The notes below the pieces were generated by a model, which had not been told where the DNA came from, searched no databases, and saw only the letters and a list, made by a program, of their open reading frames with translations. Made by a program: the position numbers and the translations under genes. From Myxococcus qinghaiensis (GTDB lineage Bacteria; Myxococcota; Myxococcia; Myxococcales; Myxococcaceae): 64,000 bases of DNA. The stretch is from contig NZ_JAKCFA010000003.1 of assembly GCF_024198215.1 (NCBI RefSeq), positions 124,001 through 188,000 on the forward strand, in the 5' to 3' direction. Below are positions 1 to 8,033 of this stretch, piece by piece (the first letter of the stretch is position 1; each line of letters starts with the position of its first letter).

Positions 1-2945
1 CCGAGCTGCCCGAGGCCACCGAGGGCCTGCATCACCACCTCCGCCACCGCGACGGCTTCAAGCTCACCGACCGCCGAGGCACCGCGCGCGACGTGATGAA
101 CGAGGTGGACTACTGCGTGCTCTGCCACGAGCGCCAGAAGGACTCCTGCTCCAAGGGCTTCCCCGCGAAGGACAAGGTCGCCGAGGGCCACAGCTACAAG
201 AAGAACCCGCTGGGCATCCCCCTCACGGGCTGCCCGCTCGACGAGCGCATCTCCGAGGCGCACCTGCTCAAGCGCGAGGGCAACTCGCTCGCGGCGCTGG
301 CCGTCATCACCCTCGACAACCCGATGTGCCCCGGCACCGGCCACCGCATCTGCAATGACTGCATGAAGGCGTGCATCTTCCAGAAGCAGGAGCCGGTGAA
401 CATCCCGCTCGCGGAGACGGCCGCGCTGACGGACGTGCTGGATTTGCCCTGGGGCTTCGAAATCTACGGGCTGCTCACGCGCTGGAACCCGCTCAACATC
501 CGCCGTCCGTACGCCCTGCCCTACGTGGGTCGCAACGTGCTGGTGGTGGGCCTGGGTCCCGCCGGCTACACGCTGTCGCACTACCTGCTCAACGAGGGCT
601 TCGGCGTCACCGGCATGGACGGCCTCAAGATCGAGCCGTTCTCCGACGAGCTGGCCGGCCGCAACGGCCACGCCCTCAAGCCCATCCGCGACTGGCGTTC
701 GCTCACGCGCGAGCTGGATGATCGCGTGCTGGAGGGCTTCGGCGGCGTGTCCGAGTACGGAATCACCGTGCGCTGGGACAAGAACTTCCTCACGCTCATC
801 CACCTGACGCTGGCGCGCCGCGAGGGCTTCCGCATCCACGGCGGCGTGCGCTTCGGTGGCACGCTCACCATCGAGGACGCGTGGGAGCTGGGCTTCGACC
901 ACATCGCCATCGCCGCGGGCGCCGGACGTCCCACCATCATCGGGATGAAGAACAACCTCATCCGGGGCATCCGCAAGGCGAGCGACTTCCTCATGGCGCT
1001 CCAGCTCTCGGGGGCCTTCAAGAAGGACTCGCTGGCGAACCTCCAGGTGCAGCTGCCCGCCATCGTCATCGGCGGCGGCCTCACCGGCGTCGACACCGCC
1101 ACGGAGCTGATGGCGTACTACCCGGTGCAGGTGGAGAAGGCGCTCGCCCGTCACGAGAAGCTCTCCGCGGAGCTGGGTGACGAGGCCATCCTCGCGAGGC
1201 TGGACGCCGAGGAGCGCGCCACCTACCAGACCTTCCTGGAGCACGGCCGCGCGGTGCGCGCCGAGCGCGAGCAGGCGAAGGCGGAGGGCCGCACCCCGGA
1301 CTTCATCAAGCTGGTGCGCGCGTGGGGCGGCGTCAGCCTGGCCTACCGCCGCGGCCTCACCGAGTCCCCCGCCTACCGCCTCAACCACGAAGAGGTGTCC
1401 AAGGCGCTGGAGGAGGGCATCCGCTTCATCGAGCGCATGAGTCCGGTGGAGGCGCTGCAGGACGAGACGGGCGCGGTGCGAGCGCTGCGCTTCGAGCGCA
1501 TGGTGACGGTGGACGGCAAGCTCAAGGGCAGCGGCCAGTTCTTCGAACTGCCAGCGCGCACGGTGTGCGTGGCCGCTGGAACCTCGCCCAACGTCACGTA
1601 CGAGCGCGAGTACCCGGGCACCTTCAAGCTCGACGAGGGCGGCGACTACTTCCAGGGCTACTCCCTGGTGGACGGTGAGCAGGGCTTCACGCTGGAGCCC
1701 GTGGAGGCCAGCGAGGACCTGGACTCCAAGGTGGGCTTCTTCACCTCGTACGCGAAGGACGGGCACTTCATCTCCTTCTACGGAGACAATCACCCGACGT
1801 ACGCGGGCAACGTGGTGAAGGCCATGGCCAGCGCGAAGGATGGCTACTCCGAAGTCGCGCGCCTGTACGCGAAGGAGGTGGCGGCGCTCGACTTCGACGA
1901 CGAGGTCGCCCAGGCCCGGCGCGAGGAGCTGCGCGCCGCGCACTTCGCGAAGCTGGACGCGGCGTTCAACGCCACCGTGGTGTCCGTCACCCGCCTGACG
2001 CCGACGATTGTCGAAGTCGTGGTGAAGGCGCCCTTCGCGGCCAGCCACTTCCAGCCCGGCCAGTTCTACCGGCTCCAGAACTTCGAGCGGAACGCGCCCG
2101 TCGTCGACGGCATGCGCCTCACCATGGAGGGCCTGGCCCTCACTGGCGCGTGGGTGGACAAGGAGAAGGGACTGATGGGCACCATCGTCCTGGAGATGGG
2201 CTCCTCGTCGCGCCTCTGCGCCGCGCTCACTCCAGGAGAGTCCGTGGTGCTGATGGGCCCCACCGGCGCTCCCACGGAGATTGGCCACAACGAGACGGTG
2301 GTGCTCGTGGGCGGTGGCCTGGGCAACGCGGTGCTCTTCTCCATCGCCCGCTCGCTCAAGGCGGCCGGCTGCCGCGTCGTCTACTTCGCCGCGTACCGCC
2401 TCAAGTCGGACTCCTTCAAGCACGACGAAATCGAGGCCGGCACGGACCAGATTGTGTGGTCCGTGGACAGCGGCGACTTGATTGAGCCGCGCCGTCCCCA
2501 GGACGCCGCCTTCCGGGGCAACGTGGTGCAGGCCATGGTGGCCTACGCCGAGGGCAAGCTCGCCACGCCCGGCCTCATCCCGCTGTCGGAGGTCGACCGC
2601 ATCATCGCCATCGGCTCGGACCGGATGATGCGCGCGGTGGCCGAGGCCCGGCACAAGGTGCTCCAGCCGTACCTGAAGCCCGAGCACGAGGCCATCGGCT
2701 CCATCAACTCGCCGATGCAGTGCATGATGAAGGAGATCTGCGCCCAGTGCCTCCAGCGGCACGTGGACCCGCGCACCGGCAAGGAGACGTGGGTGTTCTC
2801 CTGCTACAACCAGGACCAGCGGCTGGACCAGGTGGACTTCGTCAACCTGAACCAGCGCCTGCGCGGCAACACGGTGATGGAGAAGGTCGCCGACCTGTAC
2901 CTGGCGCAGCTGCTCAAGAAGGCCCCGCACCTCAAGCGCGTCTGA
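1..2945 (+). CDS. FAD/NAD(P)-dependent Fe-S oxidoreductase, GltD-like plus PyrK-like fusion (5' partial)
   Basis: The reading frame is already open at base 3, so the start lies left of the window; at least 980 residues are present. A Cys-rich N-terminal part (CVLCHERQ, CPLDER, then MCPGTGHRICNDCMKAC) resembles the Fe-S segment of glutamate-synthase small subunit (GltD)-type oxidoreductases. A dinucleotide site (VVGLGPAG) and a second one (VIGGGLTG) follow. The C-terminal third (from about base 1975) looks like a ferredoxin-reductase/PyrK electron-transfer domain, with VGGGLGNAVLF and a late Cys cluster (CMMKEICAQC, then FSCYNQD) suited to an iron-sulfur centre. The protein should move electrons between NAD(P)H, flavin and Fe-S clusters. 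Its partner is not visible here. Fold class is secure; substrate is not. Confidence 0.85.
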   Translation, partial: ELPEATEGLHHHLRHRDGFKLTDRRGTARDVMNEVDYCVLCHERQKDSCSKGFPAKDKVAEGHSYKKNPLGIPLTGCPLDERISEAHLLKREGNSLAALAVITLDNPMCPGTGHRICNDCMKACIFQKQEPVNIPLAETAALTDVLDLPWGFEIYGLLTRWNPLNIRRPYALPYVGRNVLVVGLGPAGYTLSHYLLNEGFGVTGMDGLKIEPFSDELAGRNGHALKPIRDWRSLTRELDDRVLEGFGGVSEYGITVRWDKNFLTLIHLTLARREGFRIHGGVRFGGTLTIEDAWELGFDHIAIAAGAGRPTIIGMKNNLIRGIRKASDFLMALQLSGAFKKDSLANLQVQLPAIVIGGGLTGVDTATELMAYYPVQVEKALARHEKLSAELGDEAILARLDAEERATYQTFLEHGRAVRAEREQAKAEGRTPDFIKLVRAWGGVSLAYRRGLTESPAYRLNHEEVSKALEEGIRFIERMSPVEALQDETGAVRALRFERMVTVDGKLKGSGQFFELPARTVCVAAGTSPNVTYEREYPGTFKLDEGGDYFQGYSLVDGEQGFTLEPVEASEDLDSKVGFFTSYAKDGHFISFYGDNHPTYAGNVVKAMASAKDGYSEVARLYAKEVAALDFDDEVAQARREELRAAHFAKLDAAFNATVVSVTRLTPTIVEVVVKAPFAASHFQPGQFYRLQNFERNAPVVDGMRLTMEGLALTGAWVDKEKGLMGTIVLEMGSSSRLCAALTPGESVVLMGPTGAPTEIGHNETVVLVGGGLGNAVLFSIARSLKAAGCRVVYFAAYRLKSDSFKHDEIEAGTDQIVWSVDSGDLIEPRRPQDAAFRGNVVQAMVAYAEGKLATPGLIPLSEVDRIIAIGSDRMMRAVAEARHKVLQPYLKPEHEAIGSINSPMQCMMKEICAQCLQRHVDPRTGKETWVFSCYNQDQRLDQVDFVNLNQRLRGNTVMEKVADLYLAQLLKKAPHLKRV

Positions 2946-2962
2946 GGCCGGTGCCTTCCCGG

Positions 2963-2990
2963 GTCTTCACCGGCGCGTGCCGGTGAAGAC
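2963..2990. terminator. Bidirectional hairpin terminator overlapping a gene end
   Basis: A perfect 12-bp inverted repeat (GTCTTCACCGGC, loop GCGT, GCCGGTGAAGAC) lies between two convergent genes. It includes the last codons and stop of the minus-strand lipoprotein. Neither side has a clear T-tract, so bidirectional termination is inferred from position and stem strength. Confidence 0.65.
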
Positions 2991-3638
2991 TCGCAGCATC
3001 TCCTGGTAGTTCTTCATCAGCTCGTCCTCGCGCGTGAGGACCACGTCCACGTTGGCGTCGCCGTACTCACGTCGCACGTCCGTCAGCTTCTGGAACGACT
3101 CCACCTGCTGACGCATGGAGGCCACCTGCGCCGCCAGCTCCTGGCGCTGCTCGGGCGGCAGCTTCTCCTGGAGTTCCTCCAGCTTCCGAAGCTCCTCCTC
3201 GTACTGGAGCGTGCGCCCGAGCTGCCGCTGGCTGACGACGGCCGTCACCACTTCGGCCAGCCCGTTGACGTCGCTCACGCTCAGCCCCGCCTGCGCGCGC
3301 GCCTCCGACTCCGCCTTGGCCTTCGCCTCCACCACCTTGAGGCCCGCGCGCACCTCCGCCATGGCCTCCGGCGTGCCCGCATCCACCAGCGCGCCCAACC
3401 CCTGGAGCCCCTTCACCTGGGAGCCGTACACCTCCAGCATCCGCCGCTGGTAGTCCACGTAGGCCGTCAGCTTCTCGGGCGTCACCACATACGGGCCCGC
3501 GCCGCTCGCCTCCTCGGCCTCCAGGCCGGCGACGCCACCGCCATCCACCACCCCGGGTGCATCGCTACCCGTGGCCCCATCCTTCTTACAGCCCGAGAAG
3601 GCCAACAGCCCGGCCAGGACCCACAGCGCCTTGCGCAT
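2967..3638 (-). CDS. Lipoprotein with coiled-coil-like helical body, function unknown
   Basis: A 223-residue protein starting at an ATG preceded by a strong AGGAGGAG ribosome-binding site five bases upstream; longer in-frame starts lack such a site. It has a lipoprotein signal (MRKALWVLAGLLAFSGC, lipidated Cys17), so it is a membrane-anchored periplasmic or surface protein. The rest is rich in Glu, Gln, Lys, Leu and Arg (for example LRKLEELQEKLPPEQRQELA), suggesting long helices or a coiled coil. I recognise no catalytic motif. It is monocistronic and converges on the oxidoreductase gene. Confidence 0.75.
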   Translation of the reverse strand: MRKALWVLAGLLAFSGCKKDGATGSDAPGVVDGGGVAGLEAEEASGAGPYVVTPEKLTAYVDYQRRMLEVYGSQVKGLQGLGALVDAGTPEAMAEVRAGLKVVEAKAKAESEARAQAGLSVSDVNGLAEVVTAVVSQRQLGRTLQYEEELRKLEELQEKLPPEQRQELAAQVASMRQQVESFQKLTDVRREYGDANVDVVLTREDELMKNYQEMLRVFTGTRR

Positions 3639-3770
3639 CCAGACTCCTCCTGAGAGACACGGCACGTCAGTCCCCGCTGTATGCTGCGCGGACGCATGCG
3701 GCGGAGGGCGGCCAACTCCTGTCTGCCATGCGGAGGTTGTTGCGGCCACTGAACAATCGCCGCATTACCT

Positions 3771-3800
3771 TTGACCAACCCGGCTGCGGTCGTGTACGAA
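3771..3800 (+). promoter_or_regulatory. Candidate sigma-70 promoter for sixA-cyaY
   Basis: TTGACC (3771-3776) and TACGAA (3795-3800) are separated by 18 bases. Expected transcription start is near 3807, about 24 bases before the proposed TTG start of sixA. The -35 is good and the -10 is poor (3 of 6). Confidence 0.35.
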
Positions 3801-3830
3801 CCGCGGTCCTGTCGTACCGGTGGAGGGACT

Positions 3831-4328
3831 TTGAGGATTTTCCTGGTTAGGCACGGCGACGCGGACGCTGAGATCCCCGAGGGTCTCGGTGACGAGGCGC
3901 GCGCGCTCACAGCGAAGGCTCGGGCAAGCACCGCCGCACACTTCGCATCGTTGTCCGAGCGCATGGGCCCTATCGGCCTCATCCTGACCAGCCCTGTGGC
4001 TCGCACGATGCAAACGTCGCAGATTCTGTCGTTCGCGACGAAGCACGAGGGCCTGCTGAAGGCGCACCGCAGCTTGCTCCCGGACATGCCGGTGGGCGCT
4101 GTGGAGCCGGTGCTGGCGGAGCACGCGGACCAGAACCTGGTCCTGGTCGGCCACCAGCCGTCCATGGGCGCCCTCGCCGCGCATCTCCTGGGGATGCAGT
4201 CGTTCCCCAAGCCCGTCAACCCGGGCACCGTCATCGCGCTGGAGCGCATCGAGAGCGAGACGCCGCCGCACTTCAAGTTCCTGTTCTACGCGGCCCCTGG
4301 CCAGCAGGTGCTTGACGTCATCCAGTGA
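3831..4328 (+). CDS. sixA: Phosphohistidine phosphatase SixA family
   Basis: A histidine-phosphatase-superfamily protein of 165 residues. The phosphoacceptor signature LVRHGDAD sits right at the N-terminus, and the LVGHQPSMG segment supplies the second conserved His. SixA enzymes remove phosphate from phosphohistidine, classically on HPt domains or PTS proteins. I chose the TTG at 3831 because GGAGG lies just upstream and families of this type begin with the M-[KR]-[IL]-F-L-V-R-H-G strand; an in-frame upstream start at 3771 would add 20 unlikely residues and would lie on the putative promoter. cyaY follows after 13 bases, suggesting co-transcription. Confidence 0.85.
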   Translation: MRIFLVRHGDADAEIPEGLGDEARALTAKARASTAAHFASLSERMGPIGLILTSPVARTMQTSQILSFATKHEGLLKAHRSLLPDMPVGAVEPVLAEHADQNLVLVGHQPSMGALAAHLLGMQSFPKPVNPGTVIALERIESETPPHFKFLFYAAPGQQVLDVIQ

Positions 4329-4341
4329 GGCCCGTACGGCC

Positions 4342-4674
4342 ATGATGGACGAAGCCCGCTACAACCAGCTCGTGGCCGCCGTCTTCAAGCGGATGATTGC
4401 GGCCGCGGATGCCATCGACCCGGACATCCTGGAGGCGGAGAGCACGGGTGACATGCTCACCCTCACCTCCCGCTCCCGGGAGAAGTGCATCGTCAACACC
4501 CAGCGCGCCGTGAAGCAGATCTGGGTGGCGGGACGAGGCCAGGGCATCCACTTCAACTACGACGAAGCCAGCGGCACCTGGCAGGACGACAAGGGACGCG
4601 GCCTGGAGCTGTTCCGCTTCGTCGCCGACGTCGTGCACGACATCAGCGACGTGGACTTCATCTACCCGTCCTGA
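4342..4674 (+). CDS. cyaY: Frataxin-like iron donor protein CyaY
   Basis: 110 residues, the usual length for bacterial frataxin. An acidic first helix (DEARYNQLVAAVFKRMIAAADAIDPD) leads into a small beta sheet with QIWVAGRGQGIHFNYD and ends with a helix. CyaY binds iron and modulates Fe-S cluster assembly on IscU/IscS. It starts at ATG 4342 (ATG 4345 is also possible), 13 bases after sixA. Its 3' end overlaps the convergent signalling gene by 13 bases, leaving no space for an intergenic terminator. Confidence 0.85.
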   Translation: MMDEARYNQLVAAVFKRMIAAADAIDPDILEAESTGDMLTLTSRSREKCIVNTQRAVKQIWVAGRGQGIHFNYDEASGTWQDDKGRGLELFRFVADVVHDISDVDFIYPS

Positions 4675-5654
4675 GTCCGGCTGGCGGCGTCGCTGGCCAC
4701 CTCCACCCAGTCACCTCCGGCCGCCTGCGCGCGTCGCAGCGCGTCTCCCGCGTCCTTCAACAGCCCGCCGAAGCTGACCTGCTGTCCCGGGGCGCCCGGT
4801 GGCGCGCTCTTGTTGCCGGCGGGAGGCTCGGACACGGCCACGCCCACGGACGCGGTGCCAGGAGGCAGGCCCTGCACGGCCTTCAGCTTCTCCCGCAGGC
4901 GCTCCGCCACCACCCTCGCACCCGAGCGAGGCGTGTGCGGCAGGAAGACGACGAAGCGGCTGTCCGCGAAGGGCACGGCCACGTCGATGTCGCGCACGCC
5001 CTCCACCAGCAGGCCCAGCGTCTCCGCCAGCGCTCCACGCCTCGCCGTGGGTGACAGCGCCGCGGCCCGCTCAGTGAAGCGGTCCACCTCCACCATCAGC
5101 AGGGCAATGGGGTAGCGGTAGCGCCGGCTGCGCTTCACCTCCATCAGCATCAGCCGCTTGAGGAACTCGAAGTCCGCCGACGTGCCGCCGGTTGCCGCGG
5201 CCGGCTCCGGACGGCTGGCGCGTCGGGCCTCGGGCTCCACCACCGGTGTCGGAGCGGGAGACGGCGCGGAAGGAGCCACGGCGGCGCGCCGGGCCTCCTC
5301 GCGCTGCAGCAGGAGCGAGACGCACGTCAGGACGGTGACGCGCTTGAGGGGCCCCACCAGGCTGCCATCCGCGCCGGCCTGGGTGGCGCGCTCGTCGGCC
5401 TGCTCCTCGTCCGGCGGGTACACCAGCAGCATGGGCACCTGGAGCCCCTGGGCACGCAGGCTCCGGCACAGCGCCTCTCCATCCAGCGGCCCCAGCCCCG
5501 AGGCCAGGACCACCGCGGGCGGCCGCACTCGCGAGGCGCGTTGAGCCTCGTCCGCGCTGGCCACCCAGCTCACTTCATGGCCGGCTCCCTCGAGGAACCG
5601 GCGCAAGACACCCGCCACCGGAGCGGCGGGCTCAGCGAGGAGCACGAAGGCCAT
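4662..5654 (-). CDS. Pseudo-receiver plus degenerate GGDEF protein
   Basis: 330 residues. Residues 1-120 have the outline of a CheY-type receiver, but the acidic N-terminal pocket is reduced (LLAEPAAP) and the phospho-acceptor strand reads VVLASGLGP with no Asp. A Pro/Ala-rich linker (about 125-160) precedes a GGDEF-like domain (about 165-310), where GG[DE]EF is replaced by ADSRFVVFLP. It is therefore unlikely to be phosphorylated in the normal way or to make c-di-GMP; a protein-interaction or nucleotide-sensing role is inferred. Its ATG overlaps the frr stop by one base (TGATG), so it is translationally coupled to ribosome recycling factor. Confidence 0.75.
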   Translation of the reverse strand: MAFVLLAEPAAPVAGVLRRFLEGAGHEVSWVASADEAQRASRVRPPAVVLASGLGPLDGEALCRSLRAQGLQVPMLLVYPPDEEQADERATQAGADGSLVGPLKRVTVLTCVSLLLQREEARRAAVAPSAPSPAPTPVVEPEARRASRPEPAAATGGTSADFEFLKRLMLMEVKRSRRYRYPIALLMVEVDRFTERAAALSPTARRGALAETLGLLVEGVRDIDVAVPFADSRFVVFLPHTPRSGARVVAERLREKLKAVQGLPPGTASVGVAVSEPPAGNKSAPPGAPGQQVSFGGLLKDAGDALRRAQAAGGDWVEVASDAASRTQDG

Positions 5655-6211
5655 CAGACCTCCATGACCTCCTTCTCCTTCTTCTTGATGATTTCATCCA
5701 CCTGGGCCACGCCGCCGTCGGTCTCCTTCTGGACCTTCTCGGAGATGCGCTTGTGGTCGTCCTCGGTGATCTTCTTGTCCTTCAGCTGCACCTTGAGCGC
5801 CTCGTTGGCGTCACGGCGGATGTTGCGGATGGCGACCTTGTGGTCCTCACCCTTGGTCTTCACCTGCTTGGCGATGTCCTTGCGGCGCTCCTCGGTGAGC
5901 GGCGGGAAGGGCAGGCGAATCATCTCCCCGTCGTTCATCGGGTTGATGCCGAGGTTGGCCTCGCGAAGGGCCTTCTCGATTTCCTTCAGGACGGTCTTCT
6001 CCCAAGGCTTGATGATGATGAGCCGGGGCTCCGGGGCGCTGACGCTGGCCACGCCGGACAGCGGGGTGGGCGTGCCGTAGTAGTCCACCCGGATGTTGTC
6101 GAGGATGGCGGTGCTGGCGCGCCCGGTGCGCACCTTGGTCAGCTCCCGCTTGAGGTCCTCGAGGGACTTGTCGATACGGCCCTTCAATTCGACGACGACG
6201 TCTCCGCTCAT
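5654..6211 (-). CDS. frr: Ribosome recycling factor
   Basis: 185 residues, the standard RRF length. Typical features are the N-terminal helix with KVRTGRAS, the LSGVASVSAPEPR and IKPWEK segments, and the EERRKDIAKQVKTKGEDHKVA helix. RRF with EF-G splits post-termination ribosomes. Start ATG 6211 has GGAGA about ten bases upstream. It lies 43 bases after pyrH on the same strand, the common pyrH-frr order. Confidence 0.97.
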   Translation of the reverse strand: MSGDVVVELKGRIDKSLEDLKRELTKVRTGRASTAILDNIRVDYYGTPTPLSGVASVSAPEPRLIIIKPWEKTVLKEIEKALREANLGINPMNDGEMIRLPFPPLTEERRKDIAKQVKTKGEDHKVAIRNIRRDANEALKVQLKDKKITEDDHKRISEKVQKETDGGVAQVDEIIKKKEKEVMEV

Positions 6212-6254
6212 ATGCGAGCTCTCCTTGAACACGAGTCGGGATGAATGCGAGGGG

Positions 6255-7007
6255 TCAGGCCCAGACCGTCTCGTTGCCGCCCACGACGGTACCAATCTCT
6301 CCGCCCCCCAGCACCGCGCGCTGGATGTTTCCCGGCACGGTCAGGTCGAAGACGATGATGGGCAGCTTGTTGTCCATGCACAGCGAGATGGCCGTGGAGT
6401 CCATCACGTTGAGGTTCTGCTTCAACACGTCCATGTACGTCAGCGAGCGGTAGCGGCGCGCCGTCGGATCCTTCTTCGGATCCGCGTTGTAGATGCCGTC
6501 CACCTTCGTCGCCTTGAGGATGACCTGGGCGTTGATTTCCATGGCGCGCAGCGACGCGGCCGTGTCCGTCGTGAAGTACGGATTGCCCGTGCCCGCGGCG
6601 AAAATCACCACCCGCCCCTTCTCCAGGTGGCGCACCGCGCGCCGGCGGATGTAGGGCTCGGCGATCTGCTCCATCTTGATGGCGGACAGCACGCGCGTGT
6701 GCATGCCCTTCTTCTCCAGCGCGTCCTGCATCGCCATGGAGTTGATGCACGTGGCCAGCATGCCCATGTAGTCGGCGCTGGCCCGGTCCATCCCCTCCGT
6801 CGCGCCCGCCACGCCGCGGAAGATGTTGCCTCCGCCAATGACGAGCGCCACCTCCACGCCGGCCGCGGCCAGCTTGATGACCTCGTCGGCAATGCCACTG
6901 AGGGTGGGTGGGTGGATGCCGTACTTCCCTTCTCCCATCAGGGCCTCGCCCGAGAGCTTGAGGAGGATGCGCTTGAAGCGGAGCGGTTGGGTCGTGTCGG
7001 AGGACAT
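6255..7007 (-). CDS. pyrH: UMP kinase
   Basis: 250 residues of the amino-acid-kinase fold. It has [12 protein letters not shown] at the N-terminus, [10 protein letters not shown] for nucleotide binding, and the [11 protein letters not shown] and [10 protein letters not shown] segments typical of bacterial PyrH. It phosphorylates UMP to UDP as a hexamer. The start matches family N-termini, but only a weak ribosome-binding site is present and the best promoter places transcription initiation within a few bases of the ATG. Confidence 0.97.
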   Translation of the reverse strand: MSSDTTQPLRFKRILLKLSGEALMGEGKYGIHPPTLSGIADEVIKLAAAGVEVALVIGGGNIFRGVAGATEGMDRASADYMGMLATCINSMAMQDALEKKGMHTRVLSAIKMEQIAEPYIRRRAVRHLEKGRVVIFAAGTGNPYFTTDTAASLRAMEINAQVILKATKVDGIYNADPKKDPTARRYRSLTYMDVLKQNLNVMDSTAISLCMDNKLPIIVFDLTVPGNIQRAVLGGGEIGTVVGGNETVWA

Positions 7008-7016
7008 GCGCGTCCG

Positions 7017-7045
7017 CTTCTATCCCCCGCCTGCCGCCATATCAA
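7017..7045 (-). promoter_or_regulatory. Candidate sigma-70 promoter of pyrH-frr
   Basis: On the minus strand TTGATA (7045-7040), a 17-base spacer and TAGAAG (7022-7017) give five of six and four of six consensus matches. The predicted start point, around 7010, is almost at the pyrH ATG (7007). Confidence 0.5.
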
Positions 7046-7120
7046 CGCCCGAGTCGGACACCGCGGCTCACACCGTCAGATGCCAATCGCCTGGAGGGGC
7101 CGGAAGGGCCCGCAAAAGGC

Positions 7121-7171
7121 GAGGGCCGCGTCCCCCGTCCCCTTCTCAGGGGTACGGAGCGCGCGGCCCTC
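7121..7171 (-). terminator. Intrinsic terminator after tsf
   Basis: Outer arms GAGGGCCGCG (7121-7130) and CGCGGCCCTC (7162-7171) enclose an inner CCGT-CCCC/GGGG-ACGG stem. On the minus strand the hairpin is followed after a few bases by TTTT. It separates rpsB-tsf from pyrH-frr. Confidence 0.7.
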
Positions 7172-7220
7172 AGGGCCCGACGGCAAACCCTTCACGGCCC
7201 GGGGAGGGCCGGAAGACGGC

Positions 7221-7874
7221 TCAGCCCTGGCCCAGCGTCTTGGCGACTTCGGCGGCGAGGTCGTCCTTCTTCTTCTCGATGCCCTCACCCACCTCGAACC
7301 GGACGAAGCGGCGCACGGAGACCTTCTCGCCAATCTTCGCGGCGCGCTCGGTGATCATGTCACCGACCTTCTTCTTGTCGTCCTTCACCCAGAGCTGGTC
7401 CACGAGGCAGACCTGCTCGTAGTACTTCTCCATCTTCCCGACGAGGATCTTGTCCAGCATCGCCTCGGGCTTGCCCTGCTGCTTGAGCAGGTCGCGCTGA
7501 ATCTCGCGCTCCTTGTCCATGTTGTCCGTCGGGACTTCCTCGCGGCGGACGAACTTGGGGGCGGCCGCGGCGATCTGCATCGCCACTTCCTTCACCAGGT
7601 CCTGGAAGTCAGGGTTGCGGGCGACGAAGTCCGTCTCGCAGTTGACCTCCACCAGCACGCCGATGCGGCCGCCGTGGACGTACGTGCCGACGAGGCCCTC
7701 GGCCGCGACGCGACCTTCCTTGCCCGCCGCCTTGGAGATGCCCTTCTTGCGCAGCCACTCCTCGGCCTTCGCGAAGTCGCCGCCCGTCTCCGTGAGCGCC
7801 TTCTTGCAGTCCATCATGGGCGCGCTGGTCCGCTCGCGCAGGTCCTTCACCATCTGGGCCGTGATTTCGGCCAT
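7221..7874 (-). CDS. tsf: Translation elongation factor Ts
   Basis: 217 residues, a compact EF-Ts. An N-terminal UBA-like module ([20 protein letters not shown]) is followed by the core motif CETDFVARN near residue 80, which inserts into EF-Tu to release GDP. AGGAG lies six bases before the ATG. It is downstream of rpsB on the same strand but separated by 159 bases that include a strong intrinsic terminator, so its expression depends on read-through or a separate promoter. Confidence 0.97.
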   Translation of the reverse strand: MAEITAQMVKDLRERTSAPMMDCKKALTETGGDFAKAEEWLRKKGISKAAGKEGRVAAEGLVGTYVHGGRIGVLVEVNCETDFVARNPDFQDLVKEVAMQIAAAAPKFVRREEVPTDNMDKEREIQRDLLKQQGKPEAMLDKILVGKMEKYYEQVCLVDQLWVKDDKKKVGDMITERAAKIGEKVSVRRFVRFEVGEGIEKKKDDLAAEVAKTLGQG

Positions 7875-7953
7875 GTTCGGCTCCTGTCTCCACCGTCACG
7901 AGGGCGCCAGGCGCCGGGCGGAGCATCGGGGTTCAAGGGGATACCGCTACAGC

Positions 7954-8003
7954 AGAAAAAAGAGACGGCCGGGTCGCAGGCATTCTGATGCGCCACCCGG
8001 CCG
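7954..8003 (-). terminator. Intrinsic terminator/attenuator between rpsB and tsf
   Basis: On the minus strand, CGGCCGGGT pairs with ACCCGGCCG (7995-8003 and 7966-7974 in plus coordinates). An inner GCAT/ATGC stem lies within, followed by TCTCTTTTTTCT. This is a textbook hairpin plus T-run, located just after the rpsB stop. Confidence 0.85.
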
Positions 8004-8033
8004 CCACGAAACCTGAGGTGCAGCGGGAGGCGA

